Positions 1 to 6,120 of a stretch of 8,479 nt of DNA are shown here, piece after piece. Both the position numbers and the translations under genes were made by a program. The DNA is taken from assembly GCA_018828825.1 (NCBI GenBank), contig JAHJUV010000054.1, forward strand, positions 1 to 8,479, in the 5' to 3' direction. The notes below the pieces were generated by a model. The model saw nothing but the letters and a program-made list of their open reading frames with translations. It did no database searches and had not been told where the DNA came from. Position 1 is the stretch's first letter, and every line of letters starts with the position of its first letter. Origin of the DNA: Planctomycetota bacterium (GTDB taxonomy: Bacteria; Planctomycetota; Phycisphaerae; Sedimentisphaerales; UBA12454).

Positions 1-61
1 CTAAAAATAAGGTTTTGACAAGCTACTAACTTTTAGCCGTAAAACCTCGGATAAAGAGTAC

Positions 62-89
62 TTGCATTGTTCGGAAAAACAGATATAAT
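62..89 (+). promoter_or_regulatory. Candidate sigma70-type promoter for rpmE (and possibly prfA-pabB)
   Basis: A TTGCAT hexamer (62-67) lies 16 nt before a perfect TATAAT (84-89). Transcription would begin near 96 and leave a leader of about 150 nt before rpmE. A perfect TTGACA also occurs at 15-20, but its best -10 partner (TAAAAC at 40-45) is 19 nt away, so it is the weaker choice. The sequence shows only the hexamers; promoter activity is inferred. Confidence 0.45.
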
Positions 90-245
90 GTTGTGCTTTA
101 TCCGCTTTCGCATAAAAGAATAGACGCAAAGGAAAAATGCGGAAAAGGCAATTGTTCGAGGTGTTTAACAAATAGAAATATTGCTTCGGCGGGTTTCGCA
201 AAAGAATAATTGAGATTGACGCTTCAGATTTTAAGGTGAAAAGAA
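90..245 (+). other. Untranslated leader region of rpmE
   Basis: No convincing coding region, tRNA or known riboswitch is visible here. The stretch contains several short complementary segments, for example TTTAT and ATAAA around a CCGCTTTCGC core near 97-116, but no long stem. A good ribosome binding site, AAGGTG at 233-238, lies 7 nt before the rpmE ATG and supports that start. Whether the leader has a regulatory fold cannot be decided by eye. Confidence 0.3.
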
Positions 246-497
246 ATGAAAAAAGACATACATCCGAAATATCAGGTCGTAAAGGTTAAATGCGGCTGCG
301 GAAATACGTTTGAAACCCGCAGTACGGCCAAGGAAATCCACGCTGAAATATGCTCACAGTGCCATCCGTTCTATACCGGCAAACAGAAATTTATCGATAC
401 GGCCGGTAGAATCGAACGATTCCAAAAGAAATACGGCCAAAGCTATATGGAAACGGCAAAAAAAGAAGACAAGTCGCAGAAGAACAAGGAAAAGTAG
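246..497 (+). CDS. rpmE: 50S ribosomal protein L31, zinc-binding type
   Basis: This is a large-subunit ribosomal protein that helps bridge the central protuberance of the 50S subunit to the 30S head. The 83-residue product opens with MKKDIHPKYQ, the usual L31 start, and carries the family block CHPFYTGKQK (residues 39-48). Four cysteines (C16, C18, C36, C39) form the CxC...CxxC zinc site, so this is the zinc-containing form and not the cysteine-free paralogue made under zinc limitation. The C terminus after about residue 66 is a lysine-rich tail that makes it slightly longer than the roughly 70-residue E. coli protein. The start is supported by AAGGTG 7 nt upstream. It lies 90 nt before prfA, a neighbour pair seen in many bacteria. 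Confidence 0.97.
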   Translation: MKKDIHPKYQVVKVKCGCGNTFETRSTAKEIHAEICSQCHPFYTGKQKFIDTAGRIERFQKKYGQSYMETAKKEDKSQKNKEK

Positions 498-507
498 TTT
501 ATTTTTG

Positions 508-534
508 TTGACAACTTACGTTGTTGGGCATAAT
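508..534 (+). promoter_or_regulatory. Possible internal promoter upstream of prfA
   Basis: A perfect TTGACA (508-513) is followed after 15 nt by CATAAT (529-534). The spacing is short for a sigma70 promoter, which weakens the call. The same stretch contains a small inverted repeat, ACAAC (511-515) and GTTGT (520-524). If active, this promoter would let prfA-pabB be transcribed independently of rpmE. Confidence 0.3.
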
Positions 535-543
535 CAAACAGAT

Positions 544-567
544 TACGTACCGGCAGCGTATTTTTTT
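544..567 (+). terminator. Weak terminator- or attenuator-like hairpin before prfA
   Basis: TACG (544-547) can pair with CGTA (557-560) around a 9-nt loop, and a run of seven T follows directly (561-567). The stem is only 4 bp, so strong termination is unlikely. At most it could partly separate rpmE from prfA expression. It sits downstream of the candidate prfA promoter, so if it worked it would attenuate that promoter too. Confidence 0.18.
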
Positions 568-587
568 GTACTTTTTGAGCAGGGGCT

Positions 588-1676
588 ATGAGCGAGACAA
601 ATATAACAGTTACAAAAAAGCTTGACGAGCTTGACGGCCGATACGCTGAACTTGAAAAACAGCTTAACGACCCTGCCATAACTATGGATTCGGCAAAGCT
701 TATCGCCATTTCCAAAGAGCAGGGCAAAATCAGAGCCGTTGTAACAAAGTATCGCGGCTATAAGAAGCTTATTACAGAGATCCAACAGACACAGGCGATT
801 TTGGACGATGCCTCTACTGAAGAAGAGCTTAAGCAGCTTGCCGCTGAAGATTTGGCAGGGCTCAAGGAAAAGACGAAATCGCTTTTCGAACAGATAAAAG
901 ATTCTCTTGTTATGTCTGACGATGAAGCGGTCGGTTCGGTTATAGTGGAAATTCGGGCCGGTACCGGCGGCGACGAGGCGGCACTATTCGCTCGTGATTT
1001 GTATAATATGTATACTCACTACGCCGAAAAACAAAAATGGAAAGTTGAACTGCTCGATTTCAGCACAAATGAGATTGGCGGTTTCCGCGAAGTTATATTC
1101 AATGTAAAAGGCCTGGGTGTGTGGATGCATCTGGGTTATGAAGGCGGCGGGCATCGTGTTCAGCGCGTCCCGGAAACCGAAACGCAGGGCAGGGTGCATA
1201 CATCCGCTGTTACCGTTGCGGTTTTGCCTGAGCCGGAGGAAATAGATATCTATATCAACCCGGCCGATGTATCTGAATTTGTCTGCAGGGCAGGCGGTCC
1301 CGGCGGCCAGAGCGTTAATAAAATCAACAGCGCTGTCAAGCTCGAACATAAACCGACCCGTATAACGGTAAATATGCGAGAAGATAAGAGCCAGCATAAA
1401 AACAGGGCAAAAGCATGGCGGCTGCTGCGAAGCAGGGTTTACGATCATTATCAGAGTATCGAACGAGCCAAACGCGACAAAAAGCGAAAGACGATGATAG
1501 GCTCCGGCGACCGTTCCGAAAAAATCAGGACATATAATTACCCGCAAAACCGTGTTACCGACCACAGGATTAATCTGTCGATTTACAATCTCGACAAGAT
1601 TATGGACGGAGATATAGAGAATCTTGTCGCCGGGCTAATTGAATACGATAAAAAACTTCGGCTTGAAAGTCTGTAA
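588..1676 (+). CDS. prfA: Peptide chain release factor 1 (RF1)
   Basis: RF1 recognises UAA and UAG stop codons in the ribosomal A site and triggers hydrolysis of peptidyl-tRNA. The 362-residue length matches the family (E. coli 360). An N-terminal helical domain (about 1-110) is followed by the conserved EIRAGTGGDEAALFARDLY block from residue 121. The stop-codon-reading PxT motif appears as P195-E-T197, which marks RF1 and not RF2 (SPF). The catalytic GGQ is at 239-241 in the context RAGGPGGQSVNK, and the SQHKNRAKA block follows near 268. The start is supported by a purine-rich AGGGG close upstream and by the usual KLDELDGRYAELE opening. The methyltransferase gene prmC, which modifies the GGQ glutamine and often follows prfA, is absent here; pabB follows instead, its ATG sharing one base with this stop (TAATG). 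Confidence 0.97.
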   Translation: MSETNITVTKKLDELDGRYAELEKQLNDPAITMDSAKLIAISKEQGKIRAVVTKYRGYKKLITEIQQTQAILDDASTEEELKQLAAEDLAGLKEKTKSLFEQIKDSLVMSDDEAVGSVIVEIRAGTGGDEAALFARDLYNMYTHYAEKQKWKVELLDFSTNEIGGFREVIFNVKGLGVWMHLGYEGGGHRVQRVPETETQGRVHTSAVTVAVLPEPEEIDIYINPADVSEFVCRAGGPGGQSVNKINSAVKLEHKPTRITVNMREDKSQHKNRAKAWRLLRSRVYDHYQSIERAKRDKKRKTMIGSGDRSEKIRTYNYPQNRVTDHRINLSIYNLDKIMDGDIENLVAGLIEYDKKLRLESL

Positions 1677-3106
1677 TGGTGGTTTTTACTGCTGAACCTG
1701 TCTGTGCAAAAGAATGCCGGTTCACTTCTAAAAAAATATCGGTAAAAGTCGAATTGCAGAAACTGGTTCGGTATTTCTCATCTCTCGACAATCCCTCAAT
1801 CCTCGGCGCAGCAGGGTTTCGTTCCGAAAGAAACAGATACAGCTATTTCGCCGCTGAACCTGTGGAAGTTTTCGAGATTTCAGCTGACGATAAATCGCCA
1901 TTCGAAAAATTAAGGGCTGTTTTAAAAAAATATCACCTTAAAGATGGCCTCGATGGCGTTTTTACGGGCGGGTGGATTGGTTTTTTCAGCTACGACCTCA
2001 ACAGGTTTATTGAAAATATACCTGCCTCTGACGACGATATAAAATTACCTTTAATTCGATTATGTTTTTATGACAAAGTCATCTGTTTCGACCATCTGGA
2101 AAATTCTTTCCATCTTTTTGCGATAGAACTGCCGGGGGTCCAAATAAACGGCAAGCAAAAGATTGCAAACCTCGAAGATATTTTAAATCAGGCGGCAAAT
2201 ACTGAAGATGAACAGGTTTTTAAGCCCTGCGACAATTTCGATATTAGCGACTTTCGCTCTAATCCGCCTTCGCCAAGGCTATGGCGGACAAGTATGACGA
2301 AAGATTCTTACCTTGATGCTATCGCAAAGACAAAAAAGCATATTTATGACGGCGATGTTTATCAGATAAATTTCTCCCAGCGGTTCAGTGCCGATTTCAA
2401 TGCAGCCCCTTTCGAACTTTTCCTGTGGCAAAACAAATTCAATCCCAGCCCATACTCGGCGTTTATCGACGCAGGCGATTACAAAATAGTAAGCGCATCG
2501 CCGGAATTATTTATAAATATAAACAACGGCACAATTACTACCTGTCCGATTAAAGGCACAAGACCCAGGATGCTCAATGAAACGGTCGATGAGAAAAATT
2601 ACAATGAGCTTGTCACCAACGAGAAAGAAAAAGCAGAGCTTGATATGATAATCGACCTTGAGCGGAACGATTTGGGCAGGATTTGCCGGCCCGGCTCAAT
2701 CAAAGTCGTCGAAAGACGGGCGATAGAGGCTTTTGCGACGGTTTTTCACGCAGTTGCGACAATACAGGGCCAGCTTAAGGAAAAAATCGATTTTACAGAT
2801 ATTCTCAAAGCCATTTTTCCCGGCGGCTCGATTAGCGGCGCTCCGAAAATCAGCGCGATGAAGATAATCAACGGCCTTGAGCCGACCGCAAGGGGTCTCT
2901 ATACAGGCTCTATCGGCTGGCTCGATTTAAAAGGCAATGCGTGCTTGAATATCGCGATAAGAACAATTATCATAAAGGATAATCTTGCTTTCGCTCAGAC
3001 CGGCGGTGGTATCGTCGCAGATTCCGACCCGCAGGCGGAATGGAACGAAACGCTTATCAAAGCAAAGGCATTACTGGCCGGAATAAATGCGGTAAATCTG
3101 CCATAG
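1676..3106 (+). CDS. pabB: Aminodeoxychorismate synthase component I
   Basis: This enzyme converts chorismate plus ammonia (normally supplied by the PabA glutaminase) to 4-amino-4-deoxychorismate, the first step to p-aminobenzoate and folate. The 476-residue protein has the variable N-terminal half of the family and a C-terminal chorismate-binding domain from about residue 210. The decisive motif is P291-I-K-G-T-R-P-R298: lysine K293 is the PabB nucleophile, whereas anthranilate synthase TrpE normally has alanine there. DLERNDLGR (327-335) and FPGGSISGAPK (381-391) complete the chorismate-utilising signature. The ATG overlaps the prfA stop by one base and lacks a strong Shine-Dalgarno, suggesting translational coupling. 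It is not fused to a PabA or PabC domain. The partner pabC lies downstream beyond an inserted cassette; no pabA is in the window. Confidence 0.93.
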   Translation: MVVFTAEPVCAKECRFTSKKISVKVELQKLVRYFSSLDNPSILGAAGFRSERNRYSYFAAEPVEVFEISADDKSPFEKLRAVLKKYHLKDGLDGVFTGGWIGFFSYDLNRFIENIPASDDDIKLPLIRLCFYDKVICFDHLENSFHLFAIELPGVQINGKQKIANLEDILNQAANTEDEQVFKPCDNFDISDFRSNPPSPRLWRTSMTKDSYLDAIAKTKKHIYDGDVYQINFSQRFSADFNAAPFELFLWQNKFNPSPYSAFIDAGDYKIVSASPELFININNGTITTCPIKGTRPRMLNETVDEKNYNELVTNEKEKAELDMIIDLERNDLGRICRPGSIKVVERRAIEAFATVFHAVATIQGQLKEKIDFTDILKAIFPGGSISGAPKISAMKIINGLEPTARGLYTGSIGWLDLKGNACLNIAIRTIIIKDNLAFAQTGGGIVADSDPQAEWNETLIKAKALLAGINAVNLP

Positions 3107-3123
3107 AGAAAGGAATAATTATT

Positions 3124-3156
3124 TTATAGCCACAGAGAACACAGAGGACACAGAGA
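3124..3156 (+). repeat. Left inverted repeat, built from three 9-nt units
   Basis: This 33-nt repeat begins TTATAG and continues as three 9-nt units: CCACAGAGA, ACACAGAGG and ACACAGAGA. It matches the reverse complement of 4011-4043 at 30 of 33 positions; the mismatches are at repeat positions 15, 16 and 24. From memory, this 'CCACAGAG' type of intergenic repeat turns up around accessory genes in diverse bacterial genomes. That is recollection and was not searched. Confidence 0.85.
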
Positions 3157-3162
3157 AATAAA

Positions 3163-3963
3163 ATGAATAATAGTAATATAATCAATGGCGATTGCTGGAT
3201 TGCATATTTCGATATACTTGGATTCAGAAATGTAGTGGAAAATCTTGATGCTAATGGAGTCCTTGACTCATACAAAGAAGTTCTAAAAGACATAAGACAA
3301 TATAGTGATGTAAGGCTTAAATTTTTTTCAGATAGTTTTATATTTTATACTGAAAATGATTCTGAAGTATCCTTTGGTCATATGATATCGGCTTCAACTA
3401 CGTTCTTTCGAGGAATGTTTGAAAAAAACATTCCATTACGAGGTTGTTTAACCGTCGGTCAGTTTTATGTTGATGAAAAAGAAGGAGTTTTTTTTGGCCG
3501 TGCACTTATTGAAGGATATGATTGGGCGGAAGGCCAGAACTGGATTGGTTTTGTTCTCTCTGAAGAGGCTGAAAATAAATTAGGGAGTTTCCAAACCAAC
3601 TACGGTACTTTTTTGGATATCTTAATACCGTATAATTTCTTAAAATACGAGGTTCCTTACAAGAAGGGGATAAAACGCAACTTACTTGTTTATAATCTGA
3701 ATATAAATTCGGATATTAATGCCCCAGAGGCGAAAAGAGAGGAATGTCGATTGTGGAATGATTTGATTTCTATGGAAGGAACAGCGAAAACACATCTGGA
3801 CGAAAAAATAAGAAAAAAAGGAATTACTGGTTTGAAAAAATGTATGGAGTATAGAAACATAATTGTGAAGTATAAGAATACAAAAGATTTTCTGCTGTGT
3901 GTTTATCCGACATTAAAAGAAAGGGTAAGAAACAAGAACCATCAAGTATATTATGAATCGTGA
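3163..3963 (+). CDS. Uncharacterised protein resembling the class III nucleotidyl cyclase fold
   Basis: I recognise no named gene. The 266-residue product has no signal peptide or membrane segment and is probably cytosolic. Its first half follows the pattern of class III nucleotidyl cyclase domains: AYFDILGFRN (14-23) resembles the FxDIxGF strand with metal-binding aspartate D17, and FFSDSFIFY (54-62) resembles the hairpin with the second aspartate D57. PLRGCLTVGQ (91-100) and FFGRALIEGYDWAEGQN (110-126) fit the later strand and helix. The asparagine and arginine that stabilise the transition state in true cyclases are not evident in that last helix, so activity may differ or be lost. Residues from about 185 are lysine- and glutamate-rich and unassigned. 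The gene is A+T-rich, stands alone between inverted repeats, and has only a weak GAG-type ribosome site. Fold assignment is moderate; function is unknown. Confidence 0.75.
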   Translation: MNNSNIINGDCWIAYFDILGFRNVVENLDANGVLDSYKEVLKDIRQYSDVRLKFFSDSFIFYTENDSEVSFGHMISASTTFFRGMFEKNIPLRGCLTVGQFYVDEKEGVFFGRALIEGYDWAEGQNWIGFVLSEEAENKLGSFQTNYGTFLDILIPYNFLKYEVPYKKGIKRNLLVYNLNINSDINAPEAKREECRLWNDLISMEGTAKTHLDEKIRKKGITGLKKCMEYRNIIVKYKNTKDFLLCVYPTLKERVRNKNHQVYYES

Positions 3964-4010
3964 GAAATTAAATATAAGTGAATTGTAATTTATATGAAAT
4001 AAATTGGAAA

Positions 4011-4043
4011 TCTCTGTGTTCTCTGTGAACTCTGTGGCTATAA
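4011..4043 (-). repeat. Right inverted repeat, mate of 3124-3156
   Basis: The reverse complement of this 33-nt stretch starts TTATAGCCACAGAG and matches the left repeat at 30 of 33 positions. It ends 24 nt before the pabC start codon. The two copies face each other across 854 nt, and in a read-through transcript they could in principle pair and bracket the cyclase-like message. Confidence 0.85.
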
Positions 4044-4051
4044 TAAGAAAA

Positions 4052-4062
4052 AACTCTGTGGC
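4052..4062 (-). repeat. Short extra copy of the repeat end
   Basis: AACTCTGTGGC at 4052-4062 repeats exactly 4028-4038, which is part of the right inverted repeat, with an offset of 24 nt. It lies directly before the pabC ATG. It could be a remnant of a further repeat copy or a duplication made on insertion. Confidence 0.55.
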
Positions 4063-4067
4063 AAAAA

Positions 4068-4943
4068 ATGAATAAAGTTTTTTTGAACAATGAAATAGTA
4101 GAAAGCTCTGCGGCTTCAATAAGCGGCGCTGACGGCGGGTTTTTGTATGGAGCAGGACTTTTTGAAACTATGCGGGCCTCGAACGGAGTTGTCTTTGCAC
4201 TCGATGACCATCTCGACAGACTCTTTACAAGTGCGGAAAAACTGAAAATCAATCTGCGGGGCGACCTGCCGTCGCAAAGCTATGGCAAGGCAGGTAAAAA
4301 GTTTGTCGCTGACGCTGTATATGAAACTTTAAATGCCAATAGTCTTAAAGAAGCACGAATCCGCCTGACCGCGACAAGCGGGACGATAAATGCCGAGCAG
4401 CCGGAGCCGACGCTGCTTGTTACGGCCGTCAGTTTCGAACCTTATCCGAAGGAATATTACGATAAGGGAATTACGGTTGTATTAAACTCTTACAGGCAGA
4501 ATCCTGCCGATGTATTGGCTGGCCATAAGACGACAAGCTACTTTTCAAGAATATTCGCTCTGGGTCTTGCTCATCAGAAACTTGCGGCTGAGGCTTTGTG
4601 GTTCACAATCGACGGCAGACTTGCCGAAGGATGTGTCAGTAATGTATTTATTGTAAAAGATTCGACTCTTTTAACGCCGTCATTAAAAACAGGCATACTG
4701 CCGGGCATTGCGAGGAAGACGGTGCTGAATCTCGCAGCCGAAAATTCCATGAAACATGAGGAAAAAGACCTTGGCATCGACGACCTGCTTGGCGCCGGTG
4801 AGGTTTTTATTACAAATGTTATAATGCAGGTAATGCCGGTGATAAAAATTGAGGCTCACGACATCGGCAGTGCCAAACCGGGACAGATTACGAAAAAAAT
4901 AGCCGCTCTTTACACAGAGCATTTTAATAAAGAGGTGTCATAA
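4068..4943 (+). CDS. pabC: Aminodeoxychorismate lyase (fold type IV PLP enzyme)
   Basis: PabC cleaves 4-amino-4-deoxychorismate to p-aminobenzoate and pyruvate, completing the step begun by PabB. The 291-residue protein is a complete fold-type-IV PLP enzyme. The early GADGGFLYGAGLFETMR block (residues 20-36) is typical. The PLP lysine is K154 in GHKTTSYFSR, and E187 in EGCVSNVF is the conserved cofactor-contacting glutamate, followed by TGILPGIARKTVL. The same fold includes branched-chain and D-amino-acid aminotransferases, which cannot be excluded by sequence alone; proximity to pabB favours the lyase. No clear Shine-Dalgarno precedes the ATG, where the upstream bases are repeat-derived (CTGTGGCAAAAA). 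This contrasts with the good AAAGGA at 3109-3114 just after pabB, and suggests the inserted cassette separated the gene from its original ribosome site. Confidence 0.82.
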   Translation: MNKVFLNNEIVESSAASISGADGGFLYGAGLFETMRASNGVVFALDDHLDRLFTSAEKLKINLRGDLPSQSYGKAGKKFVADAVYETLNANSLKEARIRLTATSGTINAEQPEPTLLVTAVSFEPYPKEYYDKGITVVLNSYRQNPADVLAGHKTTSYFSRIFALGLAHQKLAAEALWFTIDGRLAEGCVSNVFIVKDSTLLTPSLKTGILPGIARKTVLNLAAENSMKHEEKDLGIDDLLGAGEVFITNVIMQVMPVIKIEAHDIGSAKPGQITKKIAALYTEHFNKEVS

Positions 4944-4947
4944 ATAA

Positions 4948-4975
4948 TTTAAAATTGAAAATTTAAAAGTTAAAA
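4948..4975 (+). repeat. A+T-rich tandem 14-nt repeat
   Basis: TTTAAAATTGAAAA (4948-4961) is followed immediately by TTTAAAAGTTAAAA (4962-4975), matching at 12 of 14 positions. It fills the gap between the pabC stop and the Nif3 gene, next to a C4/G4 hairpin. The whole resembles intergenic repeat elements made of A+T-rich arms plus a small G+C hairpin, but low complexity alone could also produce it. Confidence 0.45.
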
Positions 4976-4984
4976 TTTTTGGAA

Positions 4985-5005
4985 CCCCTAAAGGGGAATA
5001 TTTTT
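4985..5005 (+). terminator. Small C4/G4 hairpin with T-rich tail after pabC
   Basis: CCCC (4985-4988) pairs with GGGG (4993-4996) around a TAAA loop, followed by AATATTTTT. The stem is short for an intrinsic terminator, so termination would be weak. It could instead be the hairpin core of the adjacent intergenic repeat. The GGGG also provides a possible ribosome site for a TTG start at 5008 of the next gene. Confidence 0.25.
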
Positions 5006-5019
5006 AATTGGGATTTAAT

Positions 5020-6120
5020 ATGAAAATTAAAGAAATCATTAGACAGATTGAAAAGATTGCGCCGCCAAATCTGGCACAGAGTTGGGATAATACCGGTTTG
5101 CTCATCGGCGATAGCAACGCGTCAGTAAAAAAAATCCTGCTGACGATTGATATAACGAAAGAAGTTGTCAGAGAGGCAAAACGCACCGGCTGCAATTTTA
5201 TTATAAGCTATCATCCCGTAATCTGGGATGGCTTAAAGACTGTCGCAAAAGATTCGGTGGTTTTCGAACTTGTGAAAAGCGGGATTAGCGTTTATTCGAT
5301 ACATACAGCACTTGACGCGGCCCTCGGCGGGGTAAATGACGGCCTGGCCGAAATTGTCGGGATAAAAAATCCGCAACCGGTTGGCGATTTTGTCCAGACC
5401 GGCCAAAACAATTATAAGCTTGTGATTTTTGTTCCTGTCAAATCACTTCAGAAAGTTGCTAATGCTGTTTTTAAAGCGGGAGCCGGGGCGATAGGAAATT
5501 ACAGTCATTGCAGTTTCAGCTCGGCAGGTCTTGGGACATTTTTCCCACTTGAGGGAGCAAAACCAACAATTGGGAAAAAGGGCAAACTCGAAAAGGTTGA
5601 CGAAATAAAGTTTGAGTCGATAGTGCCTGCCCAGAAGATAACAGATGTCGTAAAAGCAATGAAAGCGGCCCATCCGTATGAGATGCCCGCCTTTGATGTT
5701 ATCAAACTATATGAGACGGGAGACAAAATCGGGCTTGGCAGGATAGGCCTTCTCGGAAAACCTGTGCAGTTAAGTTTGCTCCTTAAAAAAATTAAATCTG
5801 CCACTGGCGCCAAAGCAGCGGGGATCGTAGGGCCTAAAAAGCGGCTCGTCAAAAAAGCCGCTGTTTGTGCCGGCTCGTGCGGAAAGCTGATAATGAACGT
5901 AATTGCTGAAAAATGCGACCTCTATTTAACAGGTGAAATAAAGCACCATCAGGCTATCGCGGCCCAGGAAGCAGGAGTTACGGTCGTTTGCCTCAGCCAT
6001 ACGGTTTCGGAAAGATTTATCCTTAAAAAAGTTGCAAAAGAGCTACAAAAAAGCTTAAAAGATGTTAAAATCCTTGTCAGCAAAAAAGACAAGGACCCCT
6101 TTGAATGGATGAAGGTATGA
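5020..6120 (+). CDS. Nif3-like dinuclear metal-centre protein (DUF34/YqfO family)
   Basis: Nif3/DUF34 proteins are nearly universal metal-binding enzymes of unsettled function, often labelled GTP cyclohydrolase 1 type 2. The 366-residue product shows APPNLAQSWDNTGLLIGD (14-31), SYHPVIWDGLK (63-73) with metal ligand H65, HTALDAALGGVND (95-107) with D99, and the C-terminal SHTVSE (326-331) with H327 and E331. Residues about 130-232 form the inserted PII/CutA-like domain of the longer members, including GNYSHCSFSSAG and AHPYEMPAFDV. The usual His-His pair is Tyr-His (64-65), a variant also found in eukaryotic NIF3L1. I chose the ATG at 5020 because the family starts with MKIKEII; a TTG at 5008 adds four residues and has AAGGGG 11 nt upstream. 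It overlaps scpB at its 3' end. Confidence 0.88.
   Translation: MKIKEIIRQIEKIAPPNLAQSWDNTGLLIGDSNASVKKILLTIDITKEVVREAKRTGCNFIISYHPVIWDGLKTVAKDSVVFELVKSGISVYSIHTALDAALGGVNDGLAEIVGIKNPQPVGDFVQTGQNNYKLVIFVPVKSLQKVANAVFKAGAGAIGNYSHCSFSSAGLGTFFPLEGAKPTIGKKGKLEKVDEIKFESIVPAQKITDVVKAMKAAHPYEMPAFDVIKLYETGDKIGLGRIGLLGKPVQLSLLLKKIKSATGAKAAGIVGPKKRLVKKAAVCAGSCGKLIMNVIAEKCDLYLTGEIKHHQAIAAQEAGVTVVCLSHTVSERFILKKVAKELQKSLKDVKILVSKKDKDPFEWMKV

Larger units (their letters stand above)
3124..4043 (+). mobile_element. Candidate inverted-repeat-bounded gene cassette splitting pabB and pabC
   Basis: A 920-bp block lies between two functionally linked genes and is bounded exactly by 33-nt inverted repeats (30/33 identical). 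It contains one gene, the cyclase-like protein, and no transposase or integrase. Its base composition differs sharply from its neighbours: 3301-3360 has 12 G+C in 60, while 2641-2700 in pabB has 31 in 60. I see no clear target-site duplication at the outer ends. The repeat arrangement and composition support acquisition as a unit, perhaps mobilised in trans. Acquisition is an inference, and the alternative is two unrelated copies of a common intergenic repeat. Confidence 0.45.

Noticed and set aside
1..201. 66-codon open frame on the minus strand at the left edge
   Set aside because: The translation shows no recognisable domain, the frame has no ribosome site I can defend, and it overlaps the likely rpmE promoter and leader. 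It could be a chance frame.
984..1565. Long 193-codon minus-strand frame inside prfA
   Set aside because: It lies wholly opposite the highly conserved RF1 coding sequence and its product resembles no family; it is a shadow of codon bias.
1676..3106. Anthranilate synthase component I (trpE) as the identity of this gene
   Set aside because: The PIKGTRPR motif has the PabB lysine where TrpE has alanine, and pabC lies nearby.
3057..3293. Minus-strand frame across the left inverted repeat
   Set aside because: It spans the end of pabB, the repeat and the start of the cyclase-like gene in antisense, and reads the repeat as a Leu/Cys/Val-rich stretch; artefactual.
3163..3963. Pycsar anti-phage system
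   Set aside because: Only a cyclase-like gene is present; no effector with transmembrane or TIR domain is next to it, and key catalytic residues are not evident. Kept only as a hypothesis.
3124..4062. CRISPR-like array
   Set aside because: Repeats are inverted and only two full copies exist, separated by a gene; there are no regular spacers.
3968..4252. Minus-strand frame with a His-Arg-Glu-rich stretch across the right inverted repeat
   Set aside because: The peptide arises from translating the 9-nt repeat units and then the antisense of pabC; there is no independent support for a gene.
4068..4943. Branched-chain or D-amino-acid aminotransferase as the identity of this gene
   Set aside because: The fold is shared and sequence alone does not exclude it, but linkage to pabB makes the lyase the more economical call.
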